A stretch of 64,000 nucleotides of DNA from assembly GCF_022879595.1 (NCBI RefSeq), contig NZ_CP084266.1, forward strand, positions 1,054,001 to 1,118,000, read 5' to 3'. A program made the translations under genes and the position numbers. Source of the DNA: Caballeronia sp. Lep1P3. Lineage in GTDB: Bacteria; Pseudomonadota; Gammaproteobacteria; Burkholderiales; Burkholderiaceae. A model generated the notes under the pieces. The model saw nothing but the letters and a program-made list of their open reading frames with translations, did not search any database and was not told the origin of the DNA. How positions within the stretch are numbered: position 1 is the first letter of the stretch; every line of letters starts with the position of its first letter. Positions 53,597 to 61,929 of the stretch are shown here, one piece after another.

Positions 53597-54064
53597 TTAA
53601 GCCGCTGCGTCCTTCAGCTTCTTCAACGCACGCGCCTTGATGCGCACGCTTGCCGGCTTGGCCGGGAACCAGCGTTCTTCACCCGTGAACGGGTCTTTGC
53701 CGAAGCGCTTCTTCTTGGCCGGGACGGATTGTGCGGAAATCTTCAACAGGCCGGAGAGCGTGAATTCGCCAGCGCCCTTCTTGTGAACCGAACCGAGGAT
53801 CGTGTCTTCGAGTGCGACGAGCACGGCCTTCACTGCCTTCACGTCCACTTCGGCGCGGTCTGCCAGATGCGCGGCGAGCGATGCCTTCGTGAAGGTGTCC
53901 TTGATCGGCGACGGCGTACCCGCGGTCTTCTTCGCAGCAACGTTCTTGGCGGCTACTTTCTTCGCGGCAACCTTCGTTGCTGCTTTCTTTGCCGGTGCGG
54001 CGGACTTTGCCGTGGCCTTCTTGGCCGGGGCTTTCTTAGCAGCGGTTTTTGCGGAAGTCGGCAT
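53597..54064 (-). CDS. HU-family DNA-binding protein with H1-like N-terminal tail
   Basis: 155 residues. The first about 50 are a Lys/Ala/Pro-rich tail with repeated AAKK and PAKK units, like eukaryotic histone H1. Residues about 58-150 form an HU/IHF fold with VLVALEDTILGSVHKKGAGEFTLSGLLKI and the DNA-binding arm KRFGKDPFTGEERWFPAKPASVRIKAR. Such tailed HU proteins are typical of Burkholderia and related betaproteobacteria and compact DNA. TTCTCC complementary to GGAGAA lies before the start (GTAGGAGAAAC on the coding strand). Confidence 0.93.
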   Translation of the reverse strand: MPTSAKTAAKKAPAKKATAKSAAPAKKAATKVAAKKVAAKNVAAKKTAGTPSPIKDTFTKASLAAHLADRAEVDVKAVKAVLVALEDTILGSVHKKGAGEFTLSGLLKISAQSVPAKKKRFGKDPFTGEERWFPAKPASVRIKARALKKLKDAAA

Positions 54065-54246
54065 GTTTCTCCTACCTGTTTGGTCGTTGATATCGAATAC
54101 GTCCGCACCGATGCGTGCGTATCACGCCGGATTCTACATACGCCGGACGCGTTCGTGCGAGTCTTTTGCGTTTTTATATCGTTTTTTCAGGGGTTTTCTG
54201 GAGCAACGCGTGGCGTCATGCTGACATGTGCGCCACTCGACATGCA

Positions 54247-55005
54247 TCAGGCTTCATCGAGCCGACGATGCGCGATGTGCGCGATGAGCGGATAGTGATC
54301 GGATGCAATGCGCGAAAGCGACGTGCGGTGCACATCCACACGCATGAGCCGTTCGCCCGGATGCACCCAGATGCGATCGAGCGCGAAGAGCGGCCAGCGC
54401 GTCGGAAACGTGCGCAACGCGCTTGCGCGATGAAAGTGCGTAACGAGACGCCGCAGCGTGCGGCCATAGACGAACCATTCGTTGAGATCGCCGAGCAGAA
54501 TGACGGGAAGCGCGGGTGTATCGAAGCTCTGCAGCACTTGTTCCACTTGTGTGCGCCGCTCGCTCGATGCAAGCCCGAGATGCGTCGCCACGACGCGCCA
54601 TGTCTCACCGCCGCAATCGATGTCGGCATCGAGCGCGCCGCGCGGCTCACGGCTTCTGAAAGAGAGATCGAGCGTGCGAACGGCCTGCACCGGATAGCGC
54701 GTCAGCACCGCATTGCCGTAACGCCGCTCGGGCGTGTCGAGCGTCGGTCCCGCAACGGCGTGCAGGTTCGTCATGCTCTGCAGCACGTGCAGCACGTCGG
54801 GCGAACCGCTGCCGCCAAGCGGCACTTCCTGCAGCGCGAAGATGTCGGCATCGACTTCGGTGAGCACTTCGCCGATGCGCTCGGGCGCGAACTTGCCGTC
54901 GATGCCCACTGCGCCGTGCAGGTTGTACGTCGCGATGCGCAGCTCCTTCGCGCGCGCGACCTTCGCGGTTTCGATATCGATTCCGGCGTCGTGCATCAAC
55001 GTCAT
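54247..55005 (-). CDS. Endonuclease/exonuclease/phosphatase family protein
   Basis: 252 residues from the ATG at 55005, which overlaps the stop of the phospholipase D gene (ATGA). EEP motifs: IATYNLHGAVG, FALQEVPLGG with the catalytic Glu, VVATHLGLASSERRTQ, LPVILLGDLNEW with the Asp/Asn pair, and SRIASDHYPLIAHI with the final Asp-His. The substrate could be DNA, a phospholipid or a phosphoinositide-like molecule. Coupling to the upstream lipid enzyme suggests a lipid-related role. Confidence 0.9.
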   Translation of the reverse strand: MTLMHDAGIDIETAKVARAKELRIATYNLHGAVGIDGKFAPERIGEVLTEVDADIFALQEVPLGGSGSPDVLHVLQSMTNLHAVAGPTLDTPERRYGNAVLTRYPVQAVRTLDLSFRSREPRGALDADIDCGGETWRVVATHLGLASSERRTQVEQVLQSFDTPALPVILLGDLNEWFVYGRTLRRLVTHFHRASALRTFPTRWPLFALDRIWVHPGERLMRVDVHRTSLSRIASDHYPLIAHIAHRRLDEA

Positions 55006-57341
55006 GAGTTCACCTCGTTTTCGCTGCGCGGCACGGCGTCTTGCGCGCGGTCGCCTGGCATCGCGTTGCGCTCGCGCAGCAGGCTCGCGCGCGCGGCTTC
55101 GTCGCTTGCACGCGACTTGTCCTCGTCGCTCGGTGCGCCTTCGTGGATCTTTTCTTCGCGATGATCGCCGCGCCCAAGAAAGCGCTGCAACAGAATGGAC
55201 ACGCCGATCAGCACCGCGCCGATGCCGATCAGCACCGCGAACGAGCCGACCGTCGGACGGCGCAGGGAAGCCACGAGCTGATGCGCGAACGCCACGGTCA
55301 GCAAGATGCCCGGCCCCATTCCGAGCAGCGTGCCGATAAGAAAATCGCGCATGCGTATATGCGACGCGCCCGCCACCAGATTGACGATGGAAAACGGCGC
55401 GACGGGCAGCAGCCGCAACACCACGACGGCGACGATGCCGCGCTTCGCGACGCGTTCGGACAGCCGGTTCACGCGCGCGCCCGCGAGCTTGCGCACGGCG
55501 TCCCGTCCGAGCCAGCGCCCGAGCAGATACATGATGGCGGCCGAGATCATCGTGCCCGAGAACGCATAGAGACTGCCCCATCCCGCGCCGAACGCGAGGC
55601 CGGTCGTCGCGATCAGCACCGTGATCGGCACGGAGATGAGCGCGGCCGCCACGTAACACAGCACGATACAGAGCGGCGCGAGCGGCAGCGCGTCGATACG
55701 CCGGGTCGCGTTCGTGAGCGACTTGAGATTCACGTAGTCGCCAAGCGGCGTCCAGTGCCAGAGCGCCGCGATGCCGACGAAGATCAGCGCGAGCACGCCG
55801 AGCAGCGCGAAGCGTCCGATGAGCGGCCGCGTCCTTTCCGCGGGCACGAACTGGTCGACGAGTTCGTCCGGCGCGATGGGCGTCTCGGGATCGATGAGCG
55901 CGTCGGGCGGAATGAGTTGATCCAGTTCGCGCGACACCACGGGATCGAGCGGCACCAGCGTGCGATGTTCGTCGCGGTCGCGCGAAAGCGCAGCGATGGC
56001 CGCATTCATGCCGCCGCGCGCATCGCGCTCGCGCACGATGTCTTCGATATTGCAGCCGAGATGTTCCGCGAGCAGCGTGTCGCGCATCTTCGCGATCGCG
56101 CGACGGATACGGATGTCCGCGCCGGCATCGATCGACACGTTGCATTCGCTGTCGAGCACCATCGAGCGATTGTTCAGGTTCGCGGAACCGACGATCAGCA
56201 GTTCGTCATCCACGATCATCAGCTTGCTGTGAACGTTGACGATCTGCTCGCCCAGGTCCGGCACGCTCGGGCATAACAGCCGATACCGTCCGTGACGGTC
56301 GGCGCTCTTGAGAATGGTGTGCAGGCGCGCGCGCAGCACGCCCATCGTGACATCCTGAAGCCAGCCGCTCTGATTGCGCGGCACGACGATGGCGACATCG
56401 GGACCGTCCTCGCGCGCGAGCGATTCGGATAGCGCCGCGCCGATCGAACCGGATGTGAAGTACTGGTTCTCGATATAGATGCTGCGCCGCGCGCGGGCAA
56501 TCGCATCGAGATATTGCGCGCGAATCTGCTGCACGGCGGGACGGCCGAGATAGGCCGGCTCCGTCAGCGAAATGGCGAGCCGCACGTCTTCGAGATCGAC
56601 GGCGCGCGAAGGCGGCCACGGATCGTTTCGCAGCGCCGCGCGATGCGCGCGAATCGCGAGCCGCCTGCCGCACGCGCGCGACCATCGTTCGCGCGCAAGC
56701 TGGCCGATCTCGCGCGCCGCGTCGCCATCGAACATCGTGTGCACGTCGTGGAACGGCTGATATGCGATGCCGTTCGCATCGCGGCGATGCGGGTCGTCGG
56801 GCGCATGCGCGGGCGTGTCCCAGCGCGAGCGCGTGAGATCGAGACCGCCGACGAACGCGAGCCGGTCGTCGATCACGACGATCTTCTGATGCTGCGAGCC
56901 GCCGAGCGGATGCTTGCCGTCCATCTGAAACGCGATGCGCCGATGCGTGCGCCAGCCCATTTTGTAGACCGGCAGCCACTCGCGTTCGAACGCGTAGAGC
57001 ATCGCGAAGTCCCACGCGAGAATGTAGATGCGCAACCGGCGCTTCTCGGCGGCGATGGTATGCAGAAAGTCGCCGAGCGCTTCGGGATAGCCATCGTCCG
57101 CGCCTTCGGGCGTGAGCTTCATGCGGCTGTCGATATCCCAGCCGAGAATAAAGACGGTGCGTTCCGCGCGCGTGATCGCTTCGCGCAGCACGCTGAAATA
57201 ATCCGATCCGTCGATAAGCAGGCTAAAGCGGTCCGCATGACGCACGCTTGCGCAGTTGCGTCCCGGCTCGAAGAAAGATGCGTCGCGATGCTCCATCGTC
57301 ATGGCGTTGGCGCGCGGCTCGCGCGCGGATGTGTCGGTCAA
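55002..57341 (-). CDS. Phospholipase D/cardiolipin-synthase-like protein fused to a VTT (DedA) domain
   Basis: 779 residues. Two HKD motifs: GGSQHQKIVVIDDRLAFVGG (about residue 150) and IVNVHSKLMIVDDELLIVGSANLNNRS (about residue 375), the active site of the PLD superfamily. The C-terminal about 230 residues are a VTT/SNARE-associated membrane domain (LPLAPLCIVLCYVAAALISVP, FGAGWGSLYAFSGTMISAAI, VVLRLLPVAPFSIVNLVAGASHI). It probably remodels phospholipids at the inner membrane. The start is a TTG with GGAG 6 bases upstream; an internal ATG is at 57302. Confidence 0.9.
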   Translation of the reverse strand: MTDTSAREPRANAMTMEHRDASFFEPGRNCASVRHADRFSLLIDGSDYFSVLREAITRAERTVFILGWDIDSRMKLTPEGADDGYPEALGDFLHTIAAEKRRLRIYILAWDFAMLYAFEREWLPVYKMGWRTHRRIAFQMDGKHPLGGSQHQKIVVIDDRLAFVGGLDLTRSRWDTPAHAPDDPHRRDANGIAYQPFHDVHTMFDGDAAREIGQLARERWSRACGRRLAIRAHRAALRNDPWPPSRAVDLEDVRLAISLTEPAYLGRPAVQQIRAQYLDAIARARRSIYIENQYFTSGSIGAALSESLAREDGPDVAIVVPRNQSGWLQDVTMGVLRARLHTILKSADRHGRYRLLCPSVPDLGEQIVNVHSKLMIVDDELLIVGSANLNNRSMVLDSECNVSIDAGADIRIRRAIAKMRDTLLAEHLGCNIEDIVRERDARGGMNAAIAALSRDRDEHRTLVPLDPVVSRELDQLIPPDALIDPETPIAPDELVDQFVPAERTRPLIGRFALLGVLALIFVGIAALWHWTPLGDYVNLKSLTNATRRIDALPLAPLCIVLCYVAAALISVPITVLIATTGLAFGAGWGSLYAFSGTMISAAIMYLLGRWLGRDAVRKLAGARVNRLSERVAKRGIVAVVVLRLLPVAPFSIVNLVAGASHIRMRDFLIGTLLGMGPGILLTVAFAHQLVASLRRPTVGSFAVLIGIGAVLIGVSILLQRFLGRGDHREEKIHEGAPSDEDKSRASDEAARASLLRERNAMPGDRAQDAVPRSENEVNS

Positions 57342-57510
57342 GCGTTCTCCGTGATGAACTGCATGAGTGAGTTGCCGCGTTAGCAGTTTGCAAGCCGCAT
57401 GCCCGCGTTTCGCGGTATATGGCTCACGTCTGCGCGCATGCGACCATTGCGGTAGTCTCGCGTGAGCGACATCGTTTGCCTGTCAGTTCACAACCCATGA
57501 GGACACGAGA

Positions 57511-58539
57511 ATGGAATATCGACATCTAGGCGCTTCGGGCTTCAAGGTTCCCGTATTGAGTTTCGGCACCGGCACCTTCGGCGGCAAAGGCGAATTCTTT
57601 CAGGCGTGGGGCGAGACGGACGTAAGCGAAGCGCGTCAGCTCATCGACATTTGCCTCGATGCGGGCGTCACGATGTTCGACACCGCGGACATCTATTCGC
57701 GCGGCGCGTCGGAATCGATTCTCGGCGAAGCGCTGAAGGGCCGGCGCGACAAGGCCATCATTTCGACGAAGGCGACCTTTCGTTTCGATGCGGACGATCC
57801 CAACAGCGTCGGTTCATCGCGCTTTCATCTCATCAAGGCAGTCGACGATGCGTTGAAGCGCCTGCAAACCGATTACATCGACCTCTTTCAGTTGCACGGC
57901 TTCGATGCGAAAACGCCCGTCGAAGAGACGCTCTCCACGCTCGACGATCTCGTGCGCGCGGGGAAGATCCGCTATACGGGCGTGTCCAATTTCTCGGGCT
58001 GGCATCTGCAGAAATCGCTCGACGTAGCGGATCGTTATGGCTATCCGCGCTATGTCGCGAATCAGACGTATTACTCGCTTATCGGCCGCGACTATGAATG
58101 GGAACTGATGCCGCTCGGTCTCGATCGGGGTGTCGGCGCGGTCATCTGGAGTCCGCTCGGATGGGGGCGTCTCACGGGCAAGATCAGGCGCGGCGAACCG
58201 CTGCCCGCGTCGAGCCGTCTGCATAAAACCGCCGACATGGGGCCGCCCGTGCCCGACGAGTATTTGTATCGCGTCGTCGATGCGCTCGATGCCATCGCCG
58301 AGGAGACCGGCAAGACGGTGCCGCAGATCGCGCTGAACTGGCTGCTTCAGCGCCCGACCGTCGCGACCGTGCTGATCGGCGCGCGCAACGAAGAGCAGCT
58401 CAGGCAGAACCTGGGCGCGGTGGGCTGGAACCTCACGCCTGAGCAGGTCGCGCGGCTCGACGAGGCGAGTAAGGTGCGACCGCCTTATCCGTACTGGCAT
58501 CAGGAAGGCTTCGCGGAGCGCAATCCCTTCCCGGTGTGA
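57511..58539 (+). CDS. Aldo/keto reductase
   Basis: 342 residues. Tetrad: Asp in MFDTADIY, Tyr in the same segment (IYSRGASESILGEAL), Lys in AIISTKATF, His in LFQLHGFDA. YTGVSNFSGWHL and the C-terminal IGARNEEQLRQNLGAV NADPH site are clear. Fits the AKR subfamily of YajO/Tas-like oxidoreductases. Strong GAGGACACGAG sequence before the ATG. It stands alone between divergent neighbours. Confidence 0.93.
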   Translation: MEYRHLGASGFKVPVLSFGTGTFGGKGEFFQAWGETDVSEARQLIDICLDAGVTMFDTADIYSRGASESILGEALKGRRDKAIISTKATFRFDADDPNSVGSSRFHLIKAVDDALKRLQTDYIDLFQLHGFDAKTPVEETLSTLDDLVRAGKIRYTGVSNFSGWHLQKSLDVADRYGYPRYVANQTYYSLIGRDYEWELMPLGLDRGVGAVIWSPLGWGRLTGKIRRGEPLPASSRLHKTADMGPPVPDEYLYRVVDALDAIAEETGKTVPQIALNWLLQRPTVATVLIGARNEEQLRQNLGAVGWNLTPEQVARLDEASKVRPPYPYWHQEGFAERNPFPV

Positions 58540-58649
58540 TGCATGGCGGCGTGGCGCGCCGTACCGGAAATCTTTTGCGAAGCTGTACCGGTACTGTACA
58601 GATCACAGTCCGTACACTGCCGCAAATCGATTCTTCCAGGAGCCGCGCC

Positions 58650-59264
58650 ATGCCATCCGACCTGCTCAACGCCCTTCCCGCCGCCGCGCTCTTCGCGCTC
58701 GTCATGACGATCACGCCCGGCCCGAACAACACGATGCTCCTCGCTTCGGGCGTGAATTTCGGGCTCAAGCGCACGGTGCCGCATGTGCTCGGCATCAGCG
58801 CGGGCGTTGCGCTTCTGATGATGGCCGCGGGCTTCGGACTCGCTGAGGCATTCGGCCGTCTGCCGTGGCTCTATTCCGTGCTCGAAGCGGCGAGCGTCGC
58901 GTATCTGCTGTATCTCGCGTGGAAGATCGGCACGTCGTCGTCCGTTCAAATGCGCGATGCGGAGCGCCGCCCGATGCGCTTTCACGAAGCCGTCGCGTTC
59001 CAATGGGTCAATCCGAAGGCGTGGATGATGGTGCTGACTGCCGCGACGACCATTCATCTGCACGCGAGCCTTTCGCTCAACGCTGCGCTGATGGCGCTCG
59101 TGTTCGTCGTCATCGGCTTGCCGTGCATCACCGCGTGGGCGGCGTTCGGCATGTCGCTGCGCCGCGTTCTCGCGAAGCCGCGCCTGCTGCGCGCATTCAA
59201 TCTCAGCATGGCCGCGTTGCTCGTGTTGTCGCTCTATCCGATCGTTGCGCATCTGTTCGAATGA
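58650..59264 (+). CDS. LysE/RhtB family amino-acid exporter
   Basis: 204 residues from the ATG at 58650, with CCAGGAGC upstream. Six membrane segments. Family motif ALVMTITPGPNNTMLLASGVNFGLKRTVPHVLGI, and AFQWVNPKAWMMVLTA in the middle. It exports amino acids or their analogues; the substrate is not evident. A perfect 10-base inverted repeat lies just past its stop. Confidence 0.9.
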   Translation: MPSDLLNALPAAALFALVMTITPGPNNTMLLASGVNFGLKRTVPHVLGISAGVALLMMAAGFGLAEAFGRLPWLYSVLEAASVAYLLYLAWKIGTSSSVQMRDAERRPMRFHEAVAFQWVNPKAWMMVLTAATTIHLHASLSLNAALMALVFVVIGLPCITAWAAFGMSLRRVLAKPRLLRAFNLSMAALLVLSLYPIVAHLFE

Positions 59265-59271
59265 TGCGCAC

Positions 59272-59299
59272 GATGAAACGCAGCGCACAGCGTTTCATC
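59272..59299 (+). terminator. Inverted repeat after the LysE-family gene
   Basis: Stem GATGAAACGC / GCGTTTCATC with an 8-base loop, directly after the stop codon. No T run follows, so termination is possible but not certain. Confidence 0.55.
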
Positions 59300-59609
59300 G
59301 CTACATCGCGCGTATTCGTGTACCGGACCCGCGACGACAAAGCGCTTTGCCACGCAGCCGGACCGGTGCATACTGAACCTTCGCACCGGCCCGGCAAAAC
59401 TTGCCGTTCCGCTTGAAAGAATGGGAAGGCGTTTCTACTCCCTGGTTTCGTCCTTGTTCATCAGCGCTGTCGGACGAACGATCGCGACCTCACCTTCCCT
59501 AAGCGGTCCTTTAAGGCGATTCATCGCCCGGTGCGTGATGCCTTCTCTTGTTCGTCGGTTCGCGCCGATTATTGCGGCGCGGCTTTGAAATTTGCTCAAG
59601 GAGTACGCC
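59300..59609. other. Intergenic interval before the small acidic gene
   Basis: 310 bases with no recognisable gene. It should hold the promoter of the small acidic protein gene. Confidence 0.4.
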
Positions 59610-59777
59610 ATGTCTGGAGCCAACCGCCCGTCCGGTCCCGCCACGCGCAAGTCCCTCGACCTTGCCGATCAGATCGAGCGCGATGAGTTGAAGAACCATC
59701 TGCCGGATGCGAACCGCGTCGACGATGAAGACGACGAGGACGACGAAGCCGACTCCGATCGCACACCCGGCCGCTAG
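59610..59777 (+). CDS. Small, very acidic protein
   Basis: 55 residues from the ATG at 59610, with an AAGGAG ribosome binding site 6 bases upstream. The C-terminal half is a run of Asp and Glu (DDEDDEDDEADSD). I do not know the family; similar short acidic proteins occur in Burkholderia genomes. The good ribosome site is the best evidence that it is real. Confidence 0.6.
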   Translation: MSGANRPSGPATRKSLDLADQIERDELKNHLPDANRVDDEDDEDDEADSDRTPGR

Positions 59778-60026
59778 TCCTAAGAGCCGCATGCGCCGCT
59801 TACCGCGTGCGCCCCGACGCCGCAATCGCCCATGTTTCAGCGGGCCTTGCGGCGTTTTTGCATCCGCTGGGCGCGAACCCATGTGTCGAACTGGGCACAG
59901 CAGTTGCTCTACCCCTCGTGCCGCCGAAGAGCGTGAACAAAAGCGCGGCACGACCGATGAGCGAAGGCGGCAACGGTGTCAGTCCGCTGCGAATCGAACT
60001 ACCAACCGATCCCCGTGGGAGGCTTC

Positions 60027-60188
60027 ATGCTCCGTTACGCTGTCATATTCTTCATCATCGCGATCATCGCGGCCTTTTTCGGCTTCGGCGGGATCGCAAC
60101 GGGCGCGGCGGAAATCGCCAAGATCCTGTTCTTCATCTTTATCGTGATCTTCCTCGCCACGCTGCTGCTCGGCGTCTTCAGGCGATGA
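60027..60188 (+). CDS. DUF1328 small membrane protein
   Basis: 53 residues, two hydrophobic helices: [23 protein letters not shown] and [25 protein letters not shown]. This is the DUF1328 (YtjA) pattern, common and of unknown function, often stress-induced. GTGGGAGG sits upstream of the ATG at 60027. Confidence 0.88.
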   Translation: MLRYAVIFFIIAIIAAFFGFGGIATGAAEIAKILFFIFIVIFLATLLLGVFRR

Positions 60189-60220
60189 CGATCGCAGCAT
60201 CGCACGCCATGCAATGAGAA

Positions 60221-60245
60221 ACGCGCGGGTTTATCGCCCGCGCGT
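60221..60245. terminator. Terminator between the DUF1328 and MBL-fold genes
   Basis: Stem ACGCGCGGG / CCCGCGCGT with a 7-base loop, between two convergent genes. The T run is short. Confidence 0.65.
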
Positions 60246-60263
60246 CTTGCTTATCGCGCAATG

Positions 60264-61376
60264 TTAAGGAACCCGAATCGTTTCGCCATGCTCGAGGACA
60301 GTGAATGCATCGCCGGGAAGACCGGCGTTGCGCACGGCATCGGCAAGACGATGCGGCGGTTCGTCGAGCGGCTCGTCGGTGAGTTCGAACGTGCCCCAAT
60401 GAATGCCGATGGCGCGCTTCGCGTGAATATCCTTGAAGATCTGCACGGCTTCTTCCGGGTCGACGTGCTGCGCGTGCATGAACCAGCGCGGGTCATAGGC
60501 GCCCACCGGAATCAATGCGAGATCGAAGCCGCCGAAGCGCGCGCCGATATCGCGAAAGTCGGGCGAATAGCCGGTATCGCCCGCGAAGAAAAACGAGAAC
60601 GGATGTGGCGCGCCCGCCGGCGTCTTCACGACGTAGCTTCCCCACAAGGTTTCGGCGCGATCGAAGGGCGTGCGCGCGGACCAGTGCTGCGCGGGCGTGA
60701 ACCAGATATCGAGTCCGGCTGCGTGCGTTTCATCGCCCCAGTCGAGTTCTTCGACGTTGGTGATACCGACGCTCGCCATCCATGCTTTCACGCCGAGCGG
60801 CACGAGAAAGCGCGGCGGGCCGCCGGCCTGACGGTTCAACGCCTCGACGCTCGGCTTGTCCAGATGGTCGTAATGGTTGTGAGAGATGAGCACGACGTCG
60901 ATATGCGGTAGCTGATCCAGCGTTAGCCCGGGCGGCATCTTGCGCTTGGGGCCGATGAACGAGAACGGCGACGCGCGCTCGGAGAAAACCGGATCGGTCA
61001 GGATGTTCACGCCGTTCACTTGCAAGAGCGCACTCGCGTGGCCTATCCAGGTGAGCGTATCGACCGTCCGGTTCGACTTGAGGAACGCAATGTCCGGATG
61101 AACCATCGGGAAGCGGTAGCCGTTCGCCGGTGGCTTTGGAAGCCCTTGCGTGAAGCGCTCCCATTGCCATTTGAGAAACGACTCGCGCGGCAAGTGTCCG
61201 TAGTTGTTCTCGTAACCCGATGACGTGCGCTTTGCATGATGAAGCGGCTGCGGCTCGCCGGTCGCTGCGGGAGCCGGTTCTTCACCACGCGCGTGCGTTG
61301 CGCCCGAGCAGCCGGCAAGCAGTGAAAGTACGCAGCACGCGACGCTTAGTCGTTGTCGAGCGAGATTCGGGCGCAT
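60264..61376 (-). CDS. MBL-fold hydrolase lipoprotein (NAPE-PLD/RomA-like)
   Basis: 370 residues from the ATG at 61376. N-terminus is a lipoprotein signal: VLSLLAGCSGA, lipobox LAGC. The metallo-beta-lactamase core has LTWIGHASALLQVNGVNILTDPVF, VVLISHNHYDHLDKPSVEALN (the HxHxDH zinc site), the third-site Asp in FFFAGDTGYSPDF and the last His in AIGIHWGTFELT. This composition matches NAPE-hydrolysing phospholipase D-like and RomA families, acting on lipids or N-acyl substrates at the outer face of a membrane. Confidence 0.88.
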   Translation of the reverse strand: MRPNLARQRLSVACCVLSLLAGCSGATHARGEEPAPAATGEPQPLHHAKRTSSGYENNYGHLPRESFLKWQWERFTQGLPKPPANGYRFPMVHPDIAFLKSNRTVDTLTWIGHASALLQVNGVNILTDPVFSERASPFSFIGPKRKMPPGLTLDQLPHIDVVLISHNHYDHLDKPSVEALNRQAGGPPRFLVPLGVKAWMASVGITNVEELDWGDETHAAGLDIWFTPAQHWSARTPFDRAETLWGSYVVKTPAGAPHPFSFFFAGDTGYSPDFRDIGARFGGFDLALIPVGAYDPRWFMHAQHVDPEEAVQIFKDIHAKRAIGIHWGTFELTDEPLDEPPHRLADAVRNAGLPGDAFTVLEHGETIRVP

Positions 61377-61581
61377 CGATGTCCCCGCGAGTGACGTGTC
61401 TATGCCGTTTTCTTCATACTTAATGAAGAAACGCCATAACGTTTCGCGCGCATATGCACGCGCGACGCCTCGCCGCAAGAACCGCGCCGTGGCCTGCTTC
61501 TTGCAAAGACCCACGCATCAAAAACCAGCGGCGGCGCGTCAGCAACGACGCAGCACGCCGCATCTATATACGGGGGCCCTC

Positions 61582-61920
61582 ATGGGCAGCAGCAGCACGT
61601 TCCGAGGTCACGCTTCGAGCGCGTTCAACGCGAAACTTCACCCTCTGCACGCGATGCTGGTTTCGCGCAGCGCCTCGCATATCGCGAGCGCGTTCACGGC
61701 GAGCGGCCGCGATCAGGCGCTTGCGGAAGGCATCGGCGATGTCATCGCACACTGCGGGCATGCGGGGCTAGGCCTTTATCTCGCAGCGGTATGGCATTGG
61801 CTGGACGAGCGCAACTACGATGAAGCGGCCGATGCCGTGCAGCACTACATCGAAAGCGGCACGATACCGGCGCTCAAAACTGCGCGAAAAATCATGCGAA
61901 GCCGCGATGCCCGCGTCTGA
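61582..61920 (+). CDS. Uncharacterised small protein
   Basis: 112 residues from the ATG at 61582. Mostly helical, with GIGDVIAHCGHAGLGLYLAAVWHWLDERNYDEAADAVQHYIESG in the middle. I do not recognise the family. An upstream in-frame start exists, but the extension is basic and low-complexity. The gene ends 9 bases before the stop of the convergent dehydratase gene. Confidence 0.6.
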   Translation: MGSSSTFRGHASSAFNAKLHPLHAMLVSRSASHIASAFTASGRDQALAEGIGDVIAHCGHAGLGLYLAAVWHWLDERNYDEAADAVQHYIESGTIPALKTARKIMRSRDARV

Positions 61921-61929
61921 ATGACTGCG

